From Zavarzinella sp. (lineage in GTDB: Bacteria > Planctomycetota > Planctomycetia > Gemmatales > Gemmataceae), in assembly GCA_041399155.1 (NCBI GenBank), contig JAWKTI010000001.1:1-64000 (forward strand): DNA of 64,000 nt. The letters are read 5' to 3'. Positions 18,645 through 26,858 of this stretch are shown here, one piece after another. The translations under genes were made by a program, and so were the position numbers. The stretch's first letter is position 1. Each line of letters opens with the position of its first letter. The notes under the pieces are model-generated. The model saw only the letters and a program-made list of their open reading frames with translations, did no database searches and was not told where the DNA came from.

Positions 18645-19405
18645 AGTTTTTCCGCTTGAGGATCGACTTCAAATCTTGGCCACAGTCTTTTAATTATTTC
18701 ATCCGGAGTTTCATTCAATGTATCGATGAATCCTTTGCAAGCGTCGAACAAGTCACGCAAGGTTGCAAAACAACAATGTTGCGTGACCTCTTCACGCATC
18801 CATTTCCATAACCCTTCAATGGGATTGAAATCGGGACTATAACTGGGCAAAACTACTATTTCGATGTCCAACTCGCTGGCTTTGGTTCGAACGAACTTCG
18901 CCTTGTGCCAAGGTGCTCCATCCCAAATTACCACAACACGTCGACCTTGTCTTTCTACCCAATCGTTCACTCGGTGCAAAAATTCAGCCGTGTTTTCCTT
19001 GTTGCATTTGCCTTCGTTCCAGATCAAACATGCACCAGCACTGAAATTGTAAGCACCATACCAGTTGATGCGATCGGACAGCGGAGGGCAATCACTCACT
19101 CGCCAAGCCGATTCTCCCTTGCGCCACCAAGTATAGCCCAAGTCCATATCACGATGAAAATGGGATTCATCAATATAAATGATCACGATATCGCCGCGAC
19201 ACATTTGCTGGTACATATCCGCGAACTGTTTCAGGTATTCGGCCCGCTTTTCAGGGTCCCCTTTGCCGAACAGTTTCTTGCATTTCTTCCAGCTCAATCC
19301 CGCTAATTGCAGGATCCGCCGCACGGTATTCCGAGATACATACCGCTGGAATTGACAACCGATCCAGTTGCACAACTTCCTGATCGTCCATCCGTGGCCT
19401 GGCAA
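18629..19405 (-). CDS. IS630 transposase, catalytic part (OrfB)
   Basis: The catalytic DDE domain of the transposase. First Asp is in IVIIYIDESHFHRD, second in VVVIWDGAPWHKAKF, and the Glu in YSPDFNPIEGLWKWMREEV, the IS630 signature. The listed start is a TTG, but the frame stays open back to 19510 (reading ...VQSQIEQIVDAVLKSDPVDH). It is therefore most likely made only as a fusion with OrfA by -1 slippage at the run CCCCCTTTT (complement of about 19466-19476). The N-terminal PGHGWTIRKLCNWI helix belongs to the DNA-binding region. It cuts and joins DNA at the element ends. Confidence 0.9.
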   Translation of the reverse strand: MPGHGWTIRKLCNWIGCQFQRYVSRNTVRRILQLAGLSWKKCKKLFGKGDPEKRAEYLKQFADMYQQMCRGDIVIIYIDESHFHRDMDLGYTWWRKGESAWRVSDCPPLSDRINWYGAYNFSAGACLIWNEGKCNKENTAEFLHRVNDWVERQGRRVVVIWDGAPWHKAKFVRTKASELDIEIVVLPSYSPDFNPIEGLWKWMREEVTQHCCFATLRDLFDACKGFIDTLNETPDEIIKRLWPRFEVDPQAEKLRFSI

Positions 19406-19452
19406 TTGGTGATCTACCGGATCGCTTTTCAGAACGGCATCAACGATCTGCT

Positions 19453-19725
19453 CTATCTGCGACTGGACAAAAGGGGGACACGGCCGCCAGTACGCCGATA
19501 AATCAAGGCGTCAGGTCCATGGTTGTTATATTTATGAACCCAGTTCAACAACACATCGTCGCAACGTCCAATTTCTGCGGCATAAGCAGTTGCGTTAGTG
19601 TGACCAAGAGCAATTTGGTACAAAGCCATAAACCGCTCCCGAGTACGAGGATGCTCGGATTCCAGAGCCAGGCGACGCAAATCATCGGTGGTTTGATTCC
19701 ATTTAGTAGTGTTCGGTCGGATCAT
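19453..19725 (-). CDS. IS630 transposase, N-terminal DNA-binding part (OrfA)
   Basis: 90 residues from the ATG at 19725, with GGAG about seven bases upstream. It carries the helix-turn-helix half of the transposase (ALYQIALGHTNATAYAAEIG, then CDDVLLNWVHKYNNHGPDAL), which binds the terminal repeats. It terminates 17 residues after the slippery CCCCCTTTT run, where -1 slippage would continue into the catalytic frame. The reading of both frames across this point aligns with single-frame IS630 transposases, which supports programmed frameshifting rather than decay. Confidence 0.85.
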   Translation of the reverse strand: MIRPNTTKWNQTTDDLRRLALESEHPRTRERFMALYQIALGHTNATAYAAEIGRCDDVLLNWVHKYNNHGPDALIYRRTGGRVPLLSSRR

Positions 19726-19805
19726 CCTTGATCTCCAAAGGTTGGTCGACTTGCCTAGGTTGAACATTCTGACCAGCTTAACATAACTCACCAAATCTGT
19801 AAACA

Positions 19806-19829
19806 CCGATTTTCAATCTGATTTTGGTT
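19806..19829. repeat. IS630 right terminal inverted repeat
   Basis: CCGATTTTCAATCTGATTTT followed by GGTT; pairs exactly with 18621-18644 and is flanked by TA. Confidence 0.93.
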
Positions 19830-19877
19830 TAGATTGCGTAAATGAGCACCTATTCCGAATCAATGGGGGAATTTACT

Positions 19878-22814
19878 TCAAGAATGAAACCGCTTTCGAT
19901 CTTGGTAATCGGGATACTGTTCGGCGAAAACACGATTTAACCGCTTTGCAACATCCTCTGCAGTGGGGTTATTCAAACGATCGCTCAGTGATGCCAGGAT
20001 TTCGCTGAGGCGCCCTGCCCAACTATTCAGATATACAACTTCGGTATATGTTTGGGGCGCGAGTGCTTTTTTCCCAGCCATCTCGAAGTATTCATCGAAC
20101 ATCGTTGTGCATTTCAAAACATACTTTGCTTGCTCTATGTCATCTTGAATGCCGCTCTCCGGGAAGACAACCGTCATCGTTCTGTCGGCGAAGGCCTTGC
20201 TATCGTGAGCAAACTTTTCACGGAAGGTAAACAATTCGCTGAGAGTGTAACGTGATGCAAGATAACGCTCGCAGAAGATCGGCACGAAAAAGGTACATGC
20301 CCTAACCTCAGTCATAAATCTGGAGATCGAATCGCCCTGTTCAATGTCACGGATATCAAATCGAACTTGCCAGCCTTCCGCCGTTAAAATTGCTTCAAGC
20401 TCAATCAATAACTGACGGCCACGTTCTGAATTTGCTACTGCACTGTTGGGATGGCGATACGAAAAAAAGACGCTTTTCGGGCCTAAACTGGGATTAATGT
20501 AGATTGCAGCTTTTTCATTTTCTTTCTCTGAAGGCTCCAGAATTGTTGGTGATTCTTTATTTTCATCCCAGATTACTGATGGTGGTTGTCCCCCAGGTAC
20601 GCGTGCCAGTTCCTTCAACAACTCGACAAGTAATTGCTTCGGTCGCTCTCCCCAGGCTTGCAGGCGGATGCTGTTTTCTTCTGTGCGGATCAGCACATCG
20701 CTTTCGGATTTGGCATCGTAAAGATGGCAGCCATACTTCCAGTAGTCAGCAATATCCCTGGCTAAAGCTCCGATGCGGCTGAGGAAGTTGCGGATGATGC
20801 CATCGTGTAATAAGCCATAGGCAACGGACACACCGATGGCATCGCGTTCTGCCAGACGAATCCAGTTCTTCAACCCGGTGTGGTCTGTCGACAGAAGATC
20901 GGGTGCGATATACTCCGCTGTGTCTTCATCAGCATCGCCGCTTGCTACGAAACAGATGCCACATTCGACCATGAAACTGAGGAACAGTTTTTGGTCCTCG
21001 ATGCTGTGCATCTTTTCCTGCCAGACGAACCGTTCCAGGTCGCTGCGGGCGAAGCGACCGTTTTGCCGTCGGAGTTGCTTCTGGAATAATTCGTCACGCT
21101 TGCAAAGATCATAAATATTTTCGAGCACCCAGCCCTGATCGACAATAATGCGGTCGCCGAATAGGCCTTGGCGGTAAAATACCGCACCCATCAGGTGCAA
21201 GGCTTCTCGAAGGGTGCCCATATGTTCGGGTACGACTTGATGTTTCTCGCACAATTCCGCAAACTCTTCCTGGGTCAGCGTTCGGGGAATGTGGGATCGT
21301 TGCATATCCCGGATGACTTGCCGAACATTGGCCCAACTGGTCGGCAACGGGGGTTGCGGGTGGGCATGGAGAAGATCCTTGATGGCTCGCTTCAAACGGG
21401 GCAGCAAGAGATCGAGCCCATCATCATCTTTCGCATTGGTATGAATGATGGGCGATAAGTGTGGAAACTCGTCTTGCGTCGGTCGCGAATCGGGTTCCCC
21501 ATGTTCACCGTATTTGTCGCATTGGCTCTCAATCAGAAGAACTGGGCTATTCACTGTGCCATCGTGGCCTGCTTCTTGCCGCAAATAATCGAACCAATAC
21601 TCCAATCGTCGATTTTTGATCACGAAACCGTTATCGGAAAGCTCGTCTGTGTTCTCAGTTGCCCGGCAGGTCAGTAGCAAATAGATGGCTGGTTCTCGGA
21701 GGAAGAGCGCATGTGTACCATGGTAAATATCCTGCCCGCCAAAATCCCAGAAGCATAATTTGACCGGATGTGGCAGGCTCCAATCTTGCGGAGTATCAAA
21801 CGTTGCGATCTGCACACCATGCGTCGTCTGAATATTCGCTCTGTTGATATCCTCGAAGCTTTCCCCCAGTATCCGACGTAGAAGATAGCTTTTCCCTGCC
21901 CGGCCATTGCCGAGGATATATACCTTGATTTCGGCATCGGGTTGGGCATCTGGACCCAGGGCCGCGTAATACTGTTGTACATTAGCAATCGAATTTTCGT
22001 AGTAATCTGAGCCACAAACTGCAGGGTGCAAATCCTGAAACCGTGTGTTGTAAACCTTCAGTTCTTTCAAATAATCGAGTATACTGATGACAGGTTTGAA
22101 TGCTTGAACACGAAAGCAGAAGGACAGGTGGAGGGTGGTGAGTTTCGTTAGCCCCTGCAAGACATCGACGTTCTCCAGATTTTCGCACGCGAACAGGTTG
22201 AGGGTGGTGAGTTGCTTCAACCCCTGCAAGCCATCGACGTTCTCAAGATTTTTGCACCCGGTCAGGTAGAGGGTGGTGAGTTGCGTCAGCCCCTGCAAGA
22301 CATCGACGTTCTCCAGATTTTTGCACCAGGCCAGGTTGAGGTCATTCAGCTGCCTCAAGCCCTGCAATCCATCGAAGTTCTCCAGATCATGGCAATTGTA
22401 CAGTTTGAGGTTGGTGAGTTTCGTCAGCCCCTGCAAACCATCGACGTTCTCCAGATTTTCGCACCCAGACAGGTGGAGGGTGGTGAGTTGCGTCAACTCC
22501 TGCAAGACATCGACGTTCTCCAGATATATGCACCAGGACAGGTCGAGCGTGCGGAGTTGTGTGAGACCTTTCAACACCCCGATTTCGATGAACTCCTGGT
22601 GCGTCCTCTCCAATTCATATCCAAAAGTGATCCCTTGCTCCTGAACAATTAGTTTCTTATTACCGAGTGCGAGAAACTGCAAATGGTTGCAATTTCCCAG
22701 TTCTGCGGGCAGTTCATCCATCTGTAAGTCGCCGAGGTCGAGCCAGATTTGGCCTGTTTCCTGGCAGTGGCGTATTCTGCGGATCGCTTCATTCTGGGCT
22801 TCATCACTGGTCAT
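19878..22814 (-). CDS. Roco protein: LRR-Roc GTPase-COR-TIR
   Basis: 978 residues starting MTSDEAQNEAIRRI. Residues about 25-260 are leucine-rich repeats of 23 residues (LENVDGLQGLTQLTTLxLxxC). The Roc GTPase follows: P-loop GNGRAGKS at 302-309 and the switch II WDFGGQDIYHGTHALF from about 356. The COR dimerisation domain spans roughly 480-690. A TIR domain occupies about 780-950, opening KSVFFSYRHPN, with RFDIRDIEQGDSI and CERYLASRYTLSELFTF; E860 sits where TIR NADases carry the catalytic Glu. Roco proteins are GTP-regulated signalling proteins, and bacterial TIR effectors often hydrolyse NAD+ in anti-phage defence. A defence role here is inference. Confidence 0.88.
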   Translation of the reverse strand: MTSDEAQNEAIRRIRHCQETGQIWLDLGDLQMDELPAELGNCNHLQFLALGNKKLIVQEQGITFGYELERTHQEFIEIGVLKGLTQLRTLDLSWCIYLENVDVLQELTQLTTLHLSGCENLENVDGLQGLTKLTNLKLYNCHDLENFDGLQGLRQLNDLNLAWCKNLENVDVLQGLTQLTTLYLTGCKNLENVDGLQGLKQLTTLNLFACENLENVDVLQGLTKLTTLHLSFCFRVQAFKPVISILDYLKELKVYNTRFQDLHPAVCGSDYYENSIANVQQYYAALGPDAQPDAEIKVYILGNGRAGKSYLLRRILGESFEDINRANIQTTHGVQIATFDTPQDWSLPHPVKLCFWDFGGQDIYHGTHALFLREPAIYLLLTCRATENTDELSDNGFVIKNRRLEYWFDYLRQEAGHDGTVNSPVLLIESQCDKYGEHGEPDSRPTQDEFPHLSPIIHTNAKDDDGLDLLLPRLKRAIKDLLHAHPQPPLPTSWANVRQVIRDMQRSHIPRTLTQEEFAELCEKHQVVPEHMGTLREALHLMGAVFYRQGLFGDRIIVDQGWVLENIYDLCKRDELFQKQLRRQNGRFARSDLERFVWQEKMHSIEDQKLFLSFMVECGICFVASGDADEDTAEYIAPDLLSTDHTGLKNWIRLAERDAIGVSVAYGLLHDGIIRNFLSRIGALARDIADYWKYGCHLYDAKSESDVLIRTEENSIRLQAWGERPKQLLVELLKELARVPGGQPPSVIWDENKESPTILEPSEKENEKAAIYINPSLGPKSVFFSYRHPNSAVANSERGRQLLIELEAILTAEGWQVRFDIRDIEQGDSISRFMTEVRACTFFVPIFCERYLASRYTLSELFTFREKFAHDSKAFADRTMTVVFPESGIQDDIEQAKYVLKCTTMFDEYFEMAGKKALAPQTYTEVVYLNSWAGRLSEILASLSDRLNNPTAEDVAKRLNRVFAEQYPDYQDRKRFHS

Positions 22815-23063
22815 GCTGAAGTACCTTTTCCAATTGTGACCAAGAACATGTGCATTTTACGAAGTTGTTAACCTGATTCACTTGAAACAAGCTGCTGTAT
22901 CCGGGGCTGGGGGCTTGCTTTAATGAAATATTTCTCATTATTCACCTCTTTTTCCGTGCCACCAGTTACCAAAAACTGCCCTTGCAATGCTGCGTGGTTC
23001 GGGTATTTCGCAAAAATTAGTGAAACGGTCCCGTGGTGGCAGGATGACCTGGATAGGAAACAG

Positions 23064-24500
23064 ATGATGCACCTGATAATGTTGACCAGCCTGGTTCTGG
23101 GGGCCACCCCTCCAGAAATTACCAAGCCTGTGCTCGAAAAAGGACTCGAAATCCGCTGGGTGGGGACCTTTACCGAAGCCGGTTTGCTCCCATCCGTACG
23201 CACCGTGCGGAAATATCAGGTCGATACGCGGGTTTTCGTCATTAATGTGGATGAGCAGGGTGCCACCGTTGCCATCATGAATCGCATTGAAATGGAAGCC
23301 GACCGCTCTCAACGCCCAGGAGCCAGTGTGGTCAGGCTGGATCTGGGGCACATTTCGCCCAAAGGTGTCCTTAGTCGAATCCCATCTCCCGCTGATCCTG
23401 ATGCCAAAGAACAGGAAAAGGCACCCTGGCCCAGTGTGCCACTGGATGGGCTGCCCATTTATGAAGGTGGGATGTTTTTCCCACTGCCGGTCGATGTGGT
23501 GAAATTCGCCTCTGCGTGGGAAACCAAAGAACCCGGCAGACCCACCAAAAAGTGGCGTGTGACCGATCTGGCATCGATACGTGCGTTGCCCGGCCTGCAG
23601 ATTACGATGGACCAGCAAACCGAAGGATTCCAGAACGCCCAGGTTTACAAGCCGGAATGGTCGATTTCGGAAACCCACGCGGTGCTGCCAGCACAGGGAT
23701 TTTCTTCCCGCTGGACTCGAGTTTTTGAACGGCGGGAAGCTCGCACTGATGCGATTACGTTTCGTGCCACACTGGAAATGGAACAGAAAAACTCCCTGGT
23801 CTACCCAGGTCGCTTTTATACCGAACGAAAAACAGAGTGCGTCTTTGCTGCTGCCTTCACTGCGATGCTCGATCGGCACCTCGCCGAAGGTGGACGTGGG
23901 GGATTTGCCCCGTTCGAATCGCTGGTTCGCCGAATTGATGGCTACACTCGCACCCACTTCGAAAGTGACGTGCTGCCCTATCGCGAAGCGATTGTTGCGG
24001 TGCGGAAACGGGCCGAATCGGCCGCCAAGGGTCATATTCCACCATCGGCAGACGCACCCACGCCCAATCAGCAACTTGTTGTTGGTGCGGCACCACCGGA
24101 TGTGCCACTGACAGGAATCAACCACATCGGACGCGAAAAACTGGCCGACTATCGTGGGCAACGCACCCTGGTGGTCTATTTTCAGCCCCACGCGAGCTCC
24201 GCAAGTGGGGTGCTGACCTTAATCAAACGGTTGAATGATCAAAAAGATGTCAAGGTGATCCCACTGGCGATTGGCACCAAGGAACAGGTGCTGAAGTTGC
24301 TGGCGGAAGAAAAATCGGATTGTCCTATTTACGATGGCAGCACAACTTACCAGACGCACGGGCTTACTTCGACTCCTGTTTTCGTGCTAATCGGCGAAAA
24401 CCACAAAGTAGAGCAGATCATCCCCGGCTGGGGCAGCAAAACAGTGCAACAACTGCTTTCTTCCATTGAGCAAGCTTCAAAAACTGCGCAGAATAAGTAA
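23064..24500 (+). CDS. Secreted protein with a C-terminal thioredoxin-like fold lacking Cys
   Basis: 478 residues. The ATG at 23064 is chosen over the frame's upstream start because AGGAAAC precedes it and a signal sequence follows (MMHLIMLTSLVLGATPPEIT). The N-terminal 350 residues are beta-rich and unrecognised (TRVFVINVDEQGATVAIM, WVGTFTEAGL). The last 130 residues look like a thioredoxin/peroxiredoxin-like fold: REKLADYRGQRTLVVYFQPH, then VKVIPLAIGTKEQVLKLLAEE, TSTPVFVLIGENHKVEQII and a terminal helix. The active-site C-x-x-C is replaced by HASSASG, so a redox role is unlikely. The operon partner may be the small gene 66 bases downstream. Confidence 0.65.
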   Translation: MMHLIMLTSLVLGATPPEITKPVLEKGLEIRWVGTFTEAGLLPSVRTVRKYQVDTRVFVINVDEQGATVAIMNRIEMEADRSQRPGASVVRLDLGHISPKGVLSRIPSPADPDAKEQEKAPWPSVPLDGLPIYEGGMFFPLPVDVVKFASAWETKEPGRPTKKWRVTDLASIRALPGLQITMDQQTEGFQNAQVYKPEWSISETHAVLPAQGFSSRWTRVFERREARTDAITFRATLEMEQKNSLVYPGRFYTERKTECVFAAAFTAMLDRHLAEGGRGGFAPFESLVRRIDGYTRTHFESDVLPYREAIVAVRKRAESAAKGHIPPSADAPTPNQQLVVGAAPPDVPLTGINHIGREKLADYRGQRTLVVYFQPHASSASGVLTLIKRLNDQKDVKVIPLAIGTKEQVLKLLAEEKSDCPIYDGSTTYQTHGLTSTPVFVLIGENHKVEQIIPGWGSKTVQQLLSSIEQASKTAQNK

Positions 24501-24566
24501 GCTGGCGAATCCTGAAAGTGCAGTACGGACAGGTGACGCCACTCGGAAACGATGGAGTCGTCACCG

Positions 24567-25052
24567 ATGCTTACCTACGAGATTCACGGACCGGCACGCC
24601 AATGCACCCTGACAGGTCAGGAATTACATCCTGGCGACAAATGTTACAGTGCGTTATTTGAGGAACATGGGAAGTTTGTGCGGAAGGATTTTGCCCGCTC
24701 TGCGTGGGAAACACCCCCACCTGGGGCAATTGCGTGGTGGCAAAGCACTGTTCCCAATGGCCAAAAACCAAAAAAGTTGACCATCAACGATAATTTATTG
24801 TTGGAATGTTTCCAACATCTGGAGAAAGCTACCGAAGATCGTCGATTAAACTTTCGGTTTGTAGTGACTTTGCTGCTGGTGCGGCGGAAGATACTTCGAC
24901 TCGATGATTCTTTTCGTAGGGATGGTAAAGATTTTCTTTTGGTGAGAAATCTAAAAACCAACCAGGTACACGAAGTCCTTGATCCTCAGATGACCGATGA
25001 GGATATTGAAGCAGTCCAGGAAGAGATTTTTCAGATCCTGGAATGGGAATAG
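24567..25052 (+). CDS. Conserved-looking hypothetical protein
   Basis: 161 residues. The second of two in-frame ATGs (24567) is preferred, as GGAG lies eight bases upstream of it. The sequence opens MLTYEIHGPARQCTLTGQEL and HPGDKCYSALFEEHGKFVRKDF, with two cysteines in a short N-terminal module, then AWETPPPGAIAWWQSTVPNG. It ends with a charged helical tail where FVVTLLLVRRKILRLDD and MTDEDIEAVQEEIFQILEW stand out. No signal peptide is present. I do not recognise a named family. The next gene starts twelve bases after its stop, so the two are probably co-translated. Confidence 0.6.
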   Translation: MLTYEIHGPARQCTLTGQELHPGDKCYSALFEEHGKFVRKDFARSAWETPPPGAIAWWQSTVPNGQKPKKLTINDNLLLECFQHLEKATEDRRLNFRFVVTLLLVRRKILRLDDSFRRDGKDFLLVRNLKTNQVHEVLDPQMTDEDIEAVQEEIFQILEWE

Positions 25053-25064
25053 GTGATCAATCAT

Positions 25065-26000
25065 ATGCAAACTCATCGCGCAATACTCCCTATCTTGCCT
25101 GTGTTCTGCATATTATTGCTGGCGGCAGGCTGTAACCTCTTTGATCCGTTGCGGGAGCGTGGGAAAGCACCCCCACCCGTGCCCAGTAATAAAGAAATCC
25201 CCACGGCACAGGAATTGGTCAAATATTTGAACGATCAAGCAAGTGTCTTTGAAACAATCGATACGCGGGATCTCAGCATTACGGGCAATCTGCAGGGGAA
25301 CAGTGGCAGCATTGAAGGCACCCTGGTGGCCCAGAAGCCCAGAAACCTGAATCTTGTTGCCCGCAAGCCGATTCTGGGGCCGATGGCCTACATTGGGTCG
25401 AATTCGGAACGTTTCTGGTTCCATTTTCCCAAGGATGGCAGTAATTCGATCTTTTATTGCAGCTACGCCGACTTTGAACGTGGGCTGGAACTGCCACTGC
25501 CCGTGCCGATTGATCCCGACTGGATTCTGGAATCGTTTGGGATGTTGGCACCGAATCCCAATGGGGATTTTCGCACAGAACAGCGGAAAGATACGATCGA
25601 TCTGATCGAAGAAACCACTTACCGTGGGCAGAAAGTTCGCAAAGTAACGACGTTCTACCTGGGCAATGCCACTGGTGGGCAGCCACAGATCCCAACGCGG
25701 ACAATGTATGATGCATCGAATCGGATCATCAGTCAGGCAAAAATCACCCGCGTCAAGGAATTTCCCGTCCGCAGTCGGGATGGCAGCCGCGACAAGGTGC
25801 TGCTCTGCCCACAGGAAATGGAATTAAGCTGGCCGAACCAGGAAACATCCATTTCACTGGATCTGGGCCGGATGCAGGTGAATGTGCCCGTCAGCCGCAC
25901 ACAATTCGAAATGCCCGATCTGGGCGTAAAAGCAGTGGACCTGCGACGTGCCCAGCCAGCCAGTCGTACTCGCCGCACGGGTGCCAGTTTTCAGGATTAA
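25065..26000 (+). CDS. Outer-membrane-type lipoprotein of unknown function
   Basis: 311 residues from the ATG at 25065 (MQTHRAILPILPVFCILLLA). A lipobox LLAAGC marks lipid attachment at the Cys near residue 23, followed by a Pro-rich linker (RGKAPPPVPSNKEIP). The body is a beta-rich domain with alternating strands (RDLSITGNLQGNSGSIEGTL, LNLVARKPILGPMAYIG, ERFWFHFPKDG), reminiscent of LolA/LolB-like or DUF4292 folds that bind lipoproteins or lipids; this resemblance is by eye only. It sits twelve bases after the preceding gene. Confidence 0.7.
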   Translation: MQTHRAILPILPVFCILLLAAGCNLFDPLRERGKAPPPVPSNKEIPTAQELVKYLNDQASVFETIDTRDLSITGNLQGNSGSIEGTLVAQKPRNLNLVARKPILGPMAYIGSNSERFWFHFPKDGSNSIFYCSYADFERGLELPLPVPIDPDWILESFGMLAPNPNGDFRTEQRKDTIDLIEETTYRGQKVRKVTTFYLGNATGGQPQIPTRTMYDASNRIISQAKITRVKEFPVRSRDGSRDKVLLCPQEMELSWPNQETSISLDLGRMQVNVPVSRTQFEMPDLGVKAVDLRRAQPASRTRRTGASFQD

Positions 26001-26052
26001 AATCTCTTCATAATTGCATTTGAAGCGGACATGGGCGGGACCCTCTTAGTAA

Positions 26053-26210
26053 CACGTGCGTCTCGCACGTGGAAAACCGACATGGGTGGGATGCCCACGC
26101 CACGACAAGCCTCTTCGTAACATGTGCGTCTCGCACATGGGTAACCGACATGGGTGGGAAGCCCCTGCTGCGACAAGCCTCTTCTTCTCACGTGCATCTC
26201 GCACGTGAGA
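26053..26210. repeat. Three 68-bp repeats, each with a hairpin
   Basis: Hairpins at 26053-26071, 26121-26139 and 26186-26210 recur at exact 68-base steps. Arms are CACGTGCG/CGCACGTG, then CATGTGCG/CGCACATG, then TCTCACGTGC/GCACGTGAGA. Between them sit copies of ACCGACATGGGTGGG and CGACAAGCCTCTTC. The change C to T in one arm is matched by G to A in the other, so base pairing is kept. A damaged half-unit lies at about 26030-26050. Function unknown; it could act as a bidirectional terminator for the lipoprotein gene or as a REP-like element. Confidence 0.8.
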
Positions 26211-26308
26211 AGCCTTCGAATACAAATTGTGCGAACCCAGATCGGGGCTGCACTCTCCAGACTCAAGGGTTGCGAAATGGCACCCAGGTTTGTATTTGTA
26301 AAGAATAT

Positions 26309-26615
26309 GGGACCGTAGCTCAACGGTCAGAGCAGGGGACTTCGGCGAACATCCCTAAGCAGCAATGGATGGGATGTTTACGTGGGTTGCCACATGATTG
26401 TGGTAGAATCTGTCAAACTCGGGGAAGGCTTCGGTAATTTACCATGCTAATCCCGAGCCAAGCTGCTGGAAACAGCAGAAGGTGTAGAGGCCAGACGGCA
26501 GACCCACACGATGTGTGGTGAAGGTATGGTCCAGACCACAAACTCGAAAGAGGCGGCGAAAGTCGTAGTGGTAAGCATAATCCCTTGGTTCTCGGTTCGA
26601 ATCCGAGCGGTCCCA
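26309..26615 (+). tRNA. tRNA(CAU), Met elongator or Ile2, split by a group I intron
   Basis: The 5' exon is 26309-26341 and the 3' exon 26576-26615; joined they give a 73-nt canonical tRNA. The acceptor stem GGGACCG pairs with CGGTCCC. The D stem is GCTC/GAGC and the anticodon stem GGGGA/TCCCT with loop CTCATAA (anticodon CAT). The variable loop is TGGTT and the T stem CTCGG/CCGAG with loop TTCGAAT. CCA is not encoded. The 1-72 pair is G-C, so it is not an initiator. The loop suits either elongator Met or the lysidine-modified Ile tRNA; identity elements do not settle this by eye. Confidence 0.88.
26342..26575 (+). ncRNA. Group I self-splicing intron (IC3-like) in the tRNA anticodon loop
   Basis: A 234-nt insert between U33 and C34 of the tRNA. 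The core is recognisable: AATCCCGAGCCAAGC, a CTGCTG-GAAA-CAGCAG stem, GAAGGTGTAGAGGCCAGACG (the conserved P3/P7 region), the hairpin CCACAC-GAT-GTGTGG (P8), and AAGGTATGGTCC (partner strand of P7). It ends in a P9-type stem with a GAAA-capped hairpin. The last base is G, as required for omega-G. A P1 helix can be drawn between the exon end GACU and GGGUU at about 26384-26388, giving a U.G wobble at the 5' splice site. No homing endonuclease ORF is present. It closely resembles the small tRNA introns of other bacteria such as Azoarcus. Confidence 0.87.
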
Positions 26616-26858
26616 TTTGTACACTGTTTGCACAAATTGAAATCGTTGACATATCAACTATTCGCCAAAGTCCGCTTTTTTCCACCATTTTGCCATTTTT
26701 GCCCAAAAAGGTGTTCGTTGGCACAGGCCAAAAGGATATATATGATGTGACTGTGTAAATTAGTGCATCAGTAAGACCGTCAATTGAGGTGACTTAGTGA
26801 TCCTTTCAGTTAATGGTGCGATATATGCAATTTCAAATGATCAATAGTAACAATATTT

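Larger units (their letters stand above)
18621..19829 (-). mobile_element. Complete IS630-family insertion sequence, 1209 bp
   Basis: The element is bounded by perfect 24-bp inverted repeats at 18621-18644 and 19806-19829. Each repeat is followed outwards by TA (18619-18620 and 19830-19831), the TA target duplication typical of IS630/Tc1 elements. Inside are two overlapping transposase frames on the minus strand joined by a -1 frameshift. The stop codon of the second frame lies within the left repeat. All parts look intact, so the element may be active. It lies between a cytochrome-like gene and a Roco gene without interrupting either. Confidence 0.93.

Noticed and set aside
22938..24191. 417-codon minus-strand ORF
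   Set aside because: Antisense to the secreted thioredoxin-like gene, composition rich in His/Arg/Gly as in shadow frames, and no ribosome site.
26053..26210. CRISPR array
   Set aside because: Units repeat as whole 68-mers with no unique spacers, and there are no cas genes.
26309..26615. tRNA pseudogene interrupted by random DNA
   Set aside because: Both exons keep every stem and the insert has the complete group I core with correct splice-site bases.
26616..26858. Riboswitch or second tRNA upstream of treZ
   Set aside because: No conserved aptamer core or cloverleaf could be drawn; only A+T-rich promoter-like sequence was seen.
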